Shown: positions 1 to 4,948 of the stretch, in pieces
Layout of the letters: each line of letters starts with the position of its first letter
Numbering within the stretch: position 1 is the first letter of the stretch
Assembly (NCBI GenBank): GCA_964612065.1
Contig: CAZTCD010000155.1
Span: forward strand, 1 to 5,939
Source of the DNA: JAKFYM01 sp964612065
GTDB lineage: Bacteria; Bdellovibrionota; UBA1018; CAIPTA01
DNA length: 5,939 nucleotides
Direction: 5' to 3'
The notes under the pieces: model-generated
Seen by the model: only the letters and a program-made list of their open reading frames with translations
The model's database searches: none
What the model was told of the DNA's origin: nothing
Made by a program: the position numbers and the translations under genes

Positions 1-108
1 TCACCTCACATTCCTCAGCACCCAGCTCGGTGTCGTTTTTTATGAGTCAACGCGGCCCGGCCCCGCCTCCGCTCTGAGACATCCCACCCCCACCGTTCCA
101 GTGATAAG

Positions 109-1794
109 ATGGAAAGTTGGGGGTGGATGATGATCTGCGGTGGCAGGCTTTGCCGAAATCCTGGTGTTTCCCTTCTTTGGCTGGCAACGGCTTCCGTTTT
201 GTTTCTTTCGTGCTCCACCGCCGAGAGAAATCCAAACAAGGATTCCCAAACGCGGTCCGACCAGAGCCCCTCGCAAAACTCGCATTCCTTACAAACGATC
301 GGCCCAGAATTTCATGATCCCATCGTAAGGGCGGTGAAAGCCCCCATGATGGTGCTCAGCCCCGATTCCTACGTACTCGATGAGAACTTCCATCGGCAGC
401 TGATTTCGATCTATGGGGATGGTGAGGGGCCTGACTCCCTTAAAGTAAAAGTTCCCCGCCTCCAGGCACTCTATTTCGAGCTCCTCGGCCGCCCGATAGA
501 GGCCGACCAGATTCGAAAGAAGATTCTCTCCAAGAACAATAGGCCGGGCATGCGGGGCTTCTACGTTCTTCCCCGACCCGCCCCGCCTGGAAAATGGAGC
601 CCCTATGTCGATCAGGCTGATCGTGCGCTGTCGCTCTGGAATCTGGAGGAGGCCGAGGAATGGGTGAAAAAGGCGGAAAAGGCCGGATCACCCCGCGGGG
701 ATTTTCTCTGGGTGAGCGCCGTAATCGCCATGAAAAGAAAATCCTGGGGAGAAGCCGAAGAACTTCTCCGGGAAGCCGTGAGCCTGCCGGAGCGCAGGCC
801 GGAAACCTTTGCCTTTCTCGGAGAGCTGGCGGAATCCCGCGGCAACTTCGCTCTTGCCGAGTTCTATTACGCGCAGGCGCTGAGGTACGATCCGGAGTTC
901 GAGCATGCCATTATCGGAATCGGGAAGGCCAAGTTCCGCCACAGAGGATCCTCTGCCGCCCTCGCCTATCTTCGGCATCTAAAAAATCAATTTCCTAAAA
1001 ATGCAGCCGTTTGGATCGCTATCGGGGATGCTCACGGGCAAGCCGCTCATTACTCGGATGCCATGGAGGCTTATCAGAAGGCCTCAGAGCTGGATCCGAC
1101 CGGCTTTTTCCCTCTTCTTCGTGTGGGAAACCGGGCCCGCGAGGAAGCCCTCATCGCTCTCGACGAAGAGGTGAAAAGCGAGCGTCTCTGGCTCGCCGTG
1201 AAAAGCTACAGGCGCCATGCGGAGCTTTTCCCATGGAGCCAGGAGAGCGCGATGGAAGAAGCCCAGCTTTATTTCCGTATGCGCTGGCTTGATGAGGCAA
1301 AGGAGGCCTACCTCCAGGCCAGGAAGCTGGCGCCCCGCCAGCCCGAAATCCACTTTCGCCTGGCCCAGCTGGCGCGAAACCTGGGAAAGGCGGAGGAAGC
1401 CCGCGAGTTACTCGATAAGGAGATCGCTCTCCATCCACGATCTGATGATGCCTGGGTGGAAAAAGGCAATATGGCAATGAGCGCGAAGGAATTCGAAAAG
1501 GCGGCCGCCAATTTCGCGGAGGCCTACCGAATCAATCCCCGAAATGCGGAAGCTCTTTTCGGAGGAGGCGTGGCCCACCATCTGATGGGGGATTACGACG
1601 CAGCCATGGCGCTTCTCCAACACGCGCTCGTGGAAGACCCAGGCCGCGCCGACTACTATTACCAGCTAGGATTGCTTGCCGAAAAAATGGGCCGCAAAGG
1701 AGAAGCCATTCACGCATTCACCATGTTCCGCACTCTCACGCGAGAGCCGGCGTCGATCAAAAGAGCCACCCAGAAAATCGAACAGCTGCAGTAG
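109..1794 (+). CDS. TPR-repeat lipoprotein, probably outer-membrane anchored
   Basis: This 561-residue protein consists of a lipoprotein-type signal sequence followed by tetratricopeptide repeats. The N-terminus has basic residues (R13, R16), a hydrophobic stretch at about 20-33 and Cys35 in the context FLSC. Phe at -3 departs from the usual Leu/Val/Ile, but the arrangement still reads as signal peptidase II processing. Ser at +2 would favour outer-membrane sorting under the Lol rule. Five back-to-back 34-residue TPR units cover about 379-548, with further units near 230-265 and 299-332 and degenerate helical repeats from about 160. TPRs are protein-protein scaffolds; no catalytic domain is visible and the partner is unknown. 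The start is uncertain. ATG109 has no Shine-Dalgarno, while in-frame ATGs at 127 and 130 follow a G-rich stretch (118-125) and leave a normal signal peptide. An extended -10-like TGATAAGAT (102-110) would also favour a later start. The TPR call is secure; the specific role is not. Confidence 0.9.
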   Translation: MESWGWMMICGGRLCRNPGVSLLWLATASVLFLSCSTAERNPNKDSQTRSDQSPSQNSHSLQTIGPEFHDPIVRAVKAPMMVLSPDSYVLDENFHRQLISIYGDGEGPDSLKVKVPRLQALYFELLGRPIEADQIRKKILSKNNRPGMRGFYVLPRPAPPGKWSPYVDQADRALSLWNLEEAEEWVKKAEKAGSPRGDFLWVSAVIAMKRKSWGEAEELLREAVSLPERRPETFAFLGELAESRGNFALAEFYYAQALRYDPEFEHAIIGIGKAKFRHRGSSAALAYLRHLKNQFPKNAAVWIAIGDAHGQAAHYSDAMEAYQKASELDPTGFFPLLRVGNRAREEALIALDEEVKSERLWLAVKSYRRHAELFPWSQESAMEEAQLYFRMRWLDEAKEAYLQARKLAPRQPEIHFRLAQLARNLGKAEEARELLDKEIALHPRSDDAWVEKGNMAMSAKEFEKAAANFAEAYRINPRNAEALFGGGVAHHLMGDYDAAMALLQHALVEDPGRADYYYQLGLLAEKMGRKGEAIHAFTMFRTLTREPASIKRATQKIEQLQ

Positions 1795-1826
1795 GCGGAA
1801 GTGAAAGAAGTTTCCGAAAAACCAAA

Positions 1827-1849
1827 AGCCAGGCGGGATTCGCCTGGCT
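1827..1849. terminator. Rho-independent terminator between convergent genes
   Basis: A perfect 9-bp GC-rich stem (AGCCAGGCG at 1827-1835 with CGCCTGGCT at 1841-1849) encloses a 5-nt loop. On the minus strand it is followed by a T-rich run (complement of 1815-1827, two T-blocks split by GG). This makes it a good terminator for the 94-residue gene ending at 1886. On the plus strand the trailing bases (CTCTTGATG) are a poor U-tract, but the stem lies only 32 nt after the TPR gene's stop and could work in both directions. A smaller 5-bp hairpin (1862-1876) sits between it and the minus-strand gene. Confidence 0.75.
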
Positions 1850-1885
1850 CTTGATGCGTCCACGCTACCAAAGCGTAGCCGGTAT

Positions 1886-2170
1886 TTACTGCTCGAAAGA
1901 TCCGCGGTTCGCTTCGTCGGTGTCGTACTCGGCGTCTTCAATATTGCGGCGAGACGGCGCTTCCAGCGAAGGAAGATTGCGCGCTACGTGCACGGGATTG
2001 TCGCGGGCATTGAGGTCATCGAGGTTCACGTATTGGCCAGCGGCTTCTTCGTCCTGAAGGCTCTTCACCACGGCCTCGTTCGCTTTCTTGTCGAGACGGC
2101 CAAAAAGGCGGGCGCGTTCTACTACGCGAACGTCGTTCTTTTTCTCTTCGTGAGCTTCAAAAAGTCCCAT
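1886..2170 (-). CDS. Small acidic hypothetical protein downstream of rhomboid
   Basis: The product is 94 residues, unrecognised, and begins MGLFEAHEEKKND. It has 21 Asp/Glu against 14 Lys/Arg, no Cys and no Trp. There is no signal peptide or membrane segment, so it should be cytoplasmic. The first 45 residues could form charged, possibly coiled-coil-like helix; the C-terminal half is rich in Asn, Asp, Pro and Arg and looks disordered. The start is chosen from a clear AGGAG Shine-Dalgarno (2176-2180) 5 nt before this ATG. A longer reading with 53 extra residues would run into the rhomboid coding region and loses this site. It lies 58 nt downstream of the rhomboid gene on the same strand, so co-transcription is likely, and a strong terminator follows. 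Any link to rhomboid function is inference from position only. Confidence 0.72.
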   Translation of the reverse strand: MGLFEAHEEKKNDVRVVERARLFGRLDKKANEAVVKSLQDEEAAGQYVNLDDLNARDNPVHVARNLPSLEAPSRRNIEDAEYDTDEANRGSFEQ

Positions 2171-2175
2171 GGAAT

Positions 2176-2180
2176 CTCCT
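2176..2180 (-). promoter_or_regulatory. Shine-Dalgarno deciding the start of the small acidic protein
   Basis: AGGAG on the minus strand lies 5 nt upstream of the ATG at 2170-2168. It supports the 94-residue reading over a 147-residue one starting at 2329 inside the rhomboid gene. Confidence 0.7.
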
Positions 2181-2228
2181 GAAAATTGGCTAAGGAAGGA
2201 TGGTCGTAACACAGGGGGCTTTTTCCCG

Positions 2229-2981
2229 TCAATTCCAGGTCTTGGGGTCGTCGTCGTCTTCCTCGGATCCGGGCACCAGGCGCAAATGCCCAGCTTTCTT
2301 GAGCCTTTTCTTTCGCTCGGCCGAAACATAATCCTTAGCGGCCCGCTGCTTCGCCCGCTTTCGCCAGGCCGCCATGCTCACCAGAAAGAGGAATCCAGCT
2401 CCCATTCCACCCAGGTGAGCGAGGTGAGCCACGCCGGAACGGCTATAGAACACGCTCGATACCAGCTCTATGGCCCCCAGCAACATCACGAAATAGCGGG
2501 CCTGCATGGGAAAGAGCAGGAAGAAGTACATCATCCGATCGCCAAAGAGGATGCCGTAGGCCAGGAGGAGGCCATAAACCATGCCGGAAGAGCCCACCAC
2601 GGGCACCATGGGCCCCGGGCCTATGCCTACCAGGCTGAAAAGCCCATAAGTGATCGAAGCCCCCACGGCGCAGGTGAGAAGAAAGCCGAGAAAGGTGCGG
2701 GTGTGCCAGAGGCGCTCGAGCTCCCCTCCCACGGTCCAGATCACCAGAAGATTAAAGAGAAGGTGGAAGAGGCCGGAATGCAGCACAGAATAGGTAACCA
2801 GCTGCCAGATCCAGCCTTGGGCCAGGCGGGCGGGCACAAAGCCAAGAAGGCCGGTGAGGCTGATCTGAGCGAAGGTTTCGAGGCTGAGGTTCAGCAGGAA
2901 AAAGGCAGCGGTAACAATAAGTAGGCCCTTCACCACCGGGGTGAGAGGGGGAACCATAATTTGAGGGGAACCGTGCCGCAT
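2229..2981 (-). CDS. Rhomboid family intramembrane serine protease
   Basis: This 250-residue polytopic membrane protein has all the rhomboid protease landmarks. H68, H73 and N77 keep the HxxxxHxxxN spacing of E. coli GlpG (H145/H150/N154), with N77 the oxyanion residue. GSSG at 130-133 supplies the nucleophile Ser132, and AHLGG at 188-192 supplies the catalytic His189. Hydrophobic segments lie at about 14-34, 61-84, 96-120, 127-157 (probably including more than the Ser helix), 161-178 and 184-206, consistent with a six-helix core. Rhomboids cleave transmembrane substrates within the bilayer; the substrate here is unknown. A basic cytoplasmic tail (207-233) ends in an acidic run, EEDDDDPKTWN. 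The start is either M1 or M9 (ATG at 2957); neither has a convincing Shine-Dalgarno. The gene is divergent from pilZ and leads a probable two-gene unit with the small acidic protein. Confidence 0.93.
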   Translation of the reverse strand: MRHGSPQIMVPPLTPVVKGLLIVTAAFFLLNLSLETFAQISLTGLLGFVPARLAQGWIWQLVTYSVLHSGLFHLLFNLLVIWTVGGELERLWHTRTFLGFLLTCAVGASITYGLFSLVGIGPGPMVPVVGSSGMVYGLLLAYGILFGDRMMYFFLLFPMQARYFVMLLGAIELVSSVFYSRSGVAHLAHLGGMGAGFLFLVSMAAWRKRAKQRAAKDYVSAERKKRLKKAGHLRLVPGSEEDDDDPKTWN

Positions 2982-2992
2982 CTGAGGCTTTC

Positions 2993-3020
2993 AGTGTAAC
3001 ACTGGCGACCACCCTGTCTA
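2993..3020 (-). promoter_or_regulatory. Candidate sigma70-type promoter for the rhomboid gene
   Basis: On the minus strand, TAGACA (3020-3015, 5/6 match to TTGACA) and TACACT (2998-2993, 4/6 match to TATAAT) are separated by 16 bp. Transcription would start about 5 nt before the first ATG, giving an almost leaderless message, or about 29 nt before the ATG at 2957. This rests on consensus matching only. Confidence 0.4.
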
Positions 3021-3060
3021 GTTCTCAGCCAGGCCTTGGTGGGCCCCTCTACCCCCCGGA

Positions 3061-3089
3061 TTGGGCCAAGTAGTTGATTTTTCTATTTT
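3061..3089 (+). promoter_or_regulatory. Weak candidate promoter upstream of pilZ
   Basis: TTGGGC (3061-3066) and TATTTT (3084-3089) are 17 bp apart in the only AT-rich stretch of the intergenic region. The match is weak (3/6 and 4/6). It would place the start near 3096, just before the 18-bp palindrome and the structured leader. Another sigma factor may use this region instead. Confidence 0.25.
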
Positions 3090-3103
3090 TAACACTCTGC
3101 GCC

Positions 3104-3121
3104 CATCTGGCATGCCAGATG
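3104..3121. repeat. Perfect 18-bp palindrome, possible operator or hairpin
   Basis: CATCTGGCATGCCAGATG is a perfect inverted repeat, two 9-bp halves with no spacer, in the divergent rhomboid/pilZ intergenic region 87 bp before the pilZ start. As DNA it has the symmetry of a dimeric regulator's binding site. As RNA it can fold into a 7-bp stem with a CATG loop. It is well placed to control pilZ, and less obviously the rhomboid gene, whose start is 122 bp away. I do not recognise the cognate protein. Confidence 0.6.
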
Positions 3122-3128
3122 CACTAGG

Positions 3129-3180
3129 GCGGGCGAGCCTTAGGACGCACAACCAAGGCTCCCCGCTTACGTTGTTGTGC
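3129..3180 (+). promoter_or_regulatory. Predicted structured 5' leader (pseudoknot or switch) of pilZ
   Basis: Two overlapping helices can be drawn by eye. Helix 1 pairs GAGCCTT (3135-3141) with AAGGCTC (3155-3161). It continues past one bulged C (3134) as GCGGG-type pairing of 3129-3133 with 3162-3166, 12 bp in all, with a 13-nt loop (3142-3154). Helix 2 pairs GCACAAC (3147-3153), which lies inside that loop, with GTTGTGC (3174-3180), 7 bp. Together they form an H-type pseudoknot or mutually exclusive alternatives. Helix 2 is followed by U-rich sequence (3181-3194), so the second form could act as a terminator or attenuator. The pilZ Shine-Dalgarno (AAGGAAG, 3198-3204) follows directly. The pairings are seen in the sequence; a regulatory role is inference. 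Confidence 0.45.
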
Positions 3181-3208
3181 TTTGTTGCTGTTTTAAAAAG
3201 GAAGCCTC

Positions 3209-3547
3209 ATGGAACGCCGTAACTCTCCCCGCCTCTCTCTCGATTCCCAAGCCTTTGGCAAAGTTCGCGAAAAAAACGGTGATTACCTTTTCACCTTTCA
3301 GGCAGCCAATCTCTCGGAAGACGGCATTTTCCTGCAAAATAAAATCTGTTTCTCCCAACAAGATTCATACTCCGTACTGAGCTTCACCCTTCCCAACGGA
3401 AAGATCATTTCTCCTGTAACCGCCCGCATCGTGCGCGAAAATCGCAAGGGCGAACCCAAGGGCTGCGCCTATGAATTCCTGAAGCTCAGCGAACAAGACC
3501 GCATCGAGCTGAAGCGTTTCCTGATGGCCTTCCAGGCCGCTTCCTGA
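3209..3547 (+). CDS. PilZ domain protein, predicted c-di-GMP receptor
   Basis: This 112-residue protein is essentially a single PilZ domain. The two c-di-GMP binding motifs are intact: RxxxR at R4-R8 (RNSPR) and [D/N]xSxxG at N34-G39 (NLSEDG). The spacing is typical of the family, and a beta-rich middle is followed by a C-terminal helix (about 95-110). There is no signal peptide or membrane segment, so it is a cytoplasmic sensor that would change partner binding on ligand occupancy, as PilZ proteins do in motility, exopolysaccharide or secretion control. The start is well supported by AAGGAAG at 3198-3204. It is first in a plus-strand cluster; the next gene begins 8 nt after its stop and is probably translationally coupled. 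The leader upstream is unusually structured. Function as a c-di-GMP binder is likely; the controlled process is unknown. Confidence 0.9.
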   Translation: MERRNSPRLSLDSQAFGKVREKNGDYLFTFQAANLSEDGIFLQNKICFSQQDSYSVLSFTLPNGKIISPVTARIVRENRKGEPKGCAYEFLKLSEQDRIELKRFLMAFQAAS

Positions 3548-3555
3548 GGTTTGCC

Positions 3556-4029
3556 ATGAAGCCGTTTCTCCTGCTTCTTCTGTTACTGCTGCCACTAAAT
3601 CTCGCCTCCGCGGCCTCTCCCACTCTCGAATGTGAGCCGGACGCCAAGGTTACCTTTCTCTCCCGCTGGTTCCGAGGGAGCGTGGTGCGCTTCGAGGGCG
3701 GGCCGAACTGGGAATTCCGCTGGACGGGCAGAGAACCGCTGGTGAGAGGCAGCCAGATCCGGGCCGACCGCTTGATGGAAATGAGCAGCACCGAAGAGGC
3801 CGAAGCCGACCAGCTCCTGGCCACCGTGCCGGAGGAAACGAAGTTCGTGGTGTTCCGCGATCCTGCGCACGAGCAAAATCCTTTGCCCCGCGTGCTCTAT
3901 GTAGATCGTGAGCTGCTGCAAGGCCACGAGGCCGACGGCCTGGTGCTGGCCGTGCACCTGCAAGAGCTGTTGATCAATGCAGGTGCCACCTCGAGCACGG
4001 TAAAGGTATTTCACTGCCGCTCGCGCTGA
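3556..4029 (+). CDS. Small secreted (periplasmic) hypothetical protein
   Basis: The product is 157 residues with a textbook Sec signal peptide: Lys2, a run of eight leucines (5-12), and ASA before a predicted cleavage after Ala19. The mature protein is about 138 residues with exactly two cysteines, C26 and C154, near its two ends. A disulfide closing the chain in the periplasm is plausible. The N-terminal half is rich in aromatic residues and Arg (WFRG, NWEFRW) and looks beta-like; the C-terminal half has an acidic helix (about 74-90) and a further helix around 120-139. I recognise no family. The gene starts 8 nt after the pilZ stop, and the stop region itself (TGAGG) provides the Shine-Dalgarno, so coupling with pilZ is likely. 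The link with c-di-GMP signalling is by context only. Confidence 0.82.
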   Translation: MKPFLLLLLLLLPLNLASAASPTLECEPDAKVTFLSRWFRGSVVRFEGGPNWEFRWTGREPLVRGSQIRADRLMEMSSTEEAEADQLLATVPEETKFVVFRDPAHEQNPLPRVLYVDRELLQGHEADGLVLAVHLQELLINAGATSSTVKVFHCRSR

Positions 4030-4043
4030 GGAACTCGCGCTGA
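4020..4043 (+). repeat. Short direct repeat across a stop codon
   Basis: CTCGCGCTGA occurs at 4020-4029 and again at 4034-4043, 14 nt apart. The first copy contains the stop codon of the secreted protein. The offset is not a multiple of three, so the second copy is not an in-frame extension. It looks like a small local duplication in the gap before the next gene. Confidence 0.6.
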
Positions 4044-4069
4044 CGAATCGAATCGGCTAAGCTGGAAGC

Positions 4070-4345
4070 ATGCGCATCCGCCGAAACTACTGGTTCGTGC
4101 CTGCCCTGGCTATCCTGGGAATCATCCTAGCTGCCTTGCATTTCATCTCGAAATCTCAGGTGCGCGAAGAAACGCTGGTGCTCGATCCGAACGAGCCTGT
4201 GCCTCCACTGCCGGCTGCGGCGCCTGCGGAAGCTCCAGCCCCGGAATCCCATGAGCCTAAAGACAACCTGGCGGAACCGACACCGGTGACGTCTGATTCG
4301 CCTGCCGTAGCGCCGGAACCGCCGGCCAACACACCGGCCCCTTAG
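4070..4345 (+). CDS. Single-pass membrane protein with Pro/Ala-rich tail
   Basis: This 91-residue protein begins with a basic cytoplasmic stub (MRIRRN), has one hydrophobic helix at about 8-27, and ends in a 60-odd residue tail dominated by Pro, Ala and Glu. Positive charges before the helix predict the tail lies in the periplasm. Tails of this kind are flexible linkers, as in TonB-like or cell-wall-spanning proteins, but no TonB C-terminal domain or peptidoglycan-binding domain follows and the protein stops in PAP repeats. GGAAG (4064-4068) precedes the ATG by a short spacer. It lies 40 nt after the secreted-protein gene on the same strand and is probably the last gene of the pilZ cluster. 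Low sequence complexity makes homology detection unreliable. Function is unknown; the coding call rests on the signal-anchor pattern, ribosome site and position. Confidence 0.68.
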   Translation: MRIRRNYWFVPALAILGIILAALHFISKSQVREETLVLDPNEPVPPLPAAAPAEAPAPESHEPKDNLAEPTPVTSDSPAVAPEPPANTPAP

Positions 4346-4406
4346 CCCCTTACTAACTGGCCCGCTCTTCTTCCATTGCCCTCTCAAGAATGAAGGAAGG
4401 AATGAC

Positions 4407-4433
4407 GCGATCTGCCCTCTGCGCAGAGGTCGC
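4407..4433. terminator. Terminator-like inverted repeat between convergent operons
   Basis: A perfect 14-bp palindrome, CCTCTGCGCAGAGG (4416-4429), is flanked by a further 4-bp pairing, GCGA (4407-4410) with TCGC (4430-4433), leaving a 5-nt bulge on one side. On the minus strand it is followed by a pyrimidine-rich, T-containing stretch (complement of 4388-4404), so it could end the transketolase/epimerase transcript about 85 nt past its last stop. No proper T-run follows on the plus strand. The remainder of 4346-4518 shows nothing else I can support. Confidence 0.38.
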
Positions 4434-4518
4434 ATAGCGTTAGATTAGCCCTATATTGGGGAAGAGGAGCCCCCACCCAGTGCGCTCGCCCTGATCGCCC
4501 CTACTTCGCTTGCTTCTC

Positions 4519-4932
4519 TTACTTCTGCTTCTCGGTGATCTCGAGCAGCACCCCGCCCGTGGTTTTCGGGTGGATGAAGTTCACCAGGCAATCGTGAGCG
4601 CCAGGTTTAGGCTCGGGATAAATGAGAGTGAAGCCCGCGCCCTGAAGTTTTTCTGAAACAGCGCGGATGTCTTCCACCCGGAAAGAGAGGTGGTGCACGC
4701 CATCGCGCTTTGCCTTATCGAGGAAGAGCTGGATCGTGCTCGAAGGCTCGGTGGGCTCGAGAAGCTCCACATGGCCGGCAATGGGAGGAAGCGGGATCCA
4801 GGTGGTGTCTACCTTTTCGCGCTCCACGCGCTCCTTGCCGGTTACCGGCAGGCCGAGCAGGGCAAGCGCTTCCGCGAGCCGGGAGCCCGGCTGGATCGCG
4901 ATACCAATATGATCGAGGTAGGCGGGCTTCAT
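4519..4932 (-). CDS. mce: Methylmalonyl-CoA epimerase (VOC superfamily)
   Basis: The 137-residue product matches the usual size and motif order of methylmalonyl-CoA epimerase, which interconverts (2S)- and (2R)-methylmalonyl-CoA between propionyl-CoA carboxylase and methylmalonyl-CoA mutase. Two beta-alpha-beta-beta-beta modules are visible. Metal-ligand candidates are H8 (DHIGIA), E56 (HVELLEP), H81 (HHLSF) and E131 in the family-typical HPKTTGGVLLEI. The catalytic Glu usually lies in a segment before the second strand. Here that segment is EREKVDTTWIPL with E37 and E39, one residue out of register with the common E-x-x-V pattern, so the base cannot be assigned by eye. A GGGAGAG Shine-Dalgarno lies 9 nt before the ATG. 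The gene follows the transketolase subunit by 16 nt on the same strand. A different VOC enzyme is possible but less likely. Confidence 0.88.
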   Translation of the reverse strand: MKPAYLDHIGIAIQPGSRLAEALALLGLPVTGKERVEREKVDTTWIPLPPIAGHVELLEPTEPSSTIQLFLDKAKRDGVHHLSFRVEDIRAVSEKLQGAGFTLIYPEPKPGAHDCLVNFIHPKTTGGVLLEITEKQK

Positions 4933-4948
4933 GCTGCTGAACTCTCCC

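Noticed and set aside
18..41. Terminator of an upstream gene (CACC...GGTG hairpin followed by six T's)
   Set aside because: The stem is only 4 bp plus a possible G-U pair, too weak to call, although the T-run is suggestive. No preceding gene is visible in the window to support it.
2205..2228. Hairpin terminator between the rhomboid and small protein genes (GGGGGCTTTTTCCC)
   Set aside because: Only three or four base pairs form and there is no T-run after the stem on the minus strand, so it does not argue against co-transcription.
1886..2329. 147-residue version of the small acidic protein
   Set aside because: The extra 53 residues run into the rhomboid coding region and have a different composition. 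A clear AGGAG site marks the internal ATG at 2170.
2169..2924. A 251-codon plus-strand open frame lying opposite the rhomboid gene
   Set aside because: It is the antisense shadow of a gene with complete catalytic motifs. Its product is a His/Glu/Gly-rich mix with no domain, and no cluster partner supports it.
3121..3180. Possible GEMM-I (c-di-GMP-I) riboswitch before pilZ
   Set aside because: Short resemblances exist (GCACTAGGGC, GGACGCACAACC), but the conserved CAAACC segment, the GNRA-capped hairpin and the second long helix of that class are missing, and the helices found do not match its fold. An Infernal search with the Rfam model would settle it.
3595..4014. A 139-codon minus-strand open frame opposite the secreted protein
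   Set aside because: The plus-strand frame has a clear signal peptide, a coupled ribosome site and a matching neighbour, while the minus frame has none of these.
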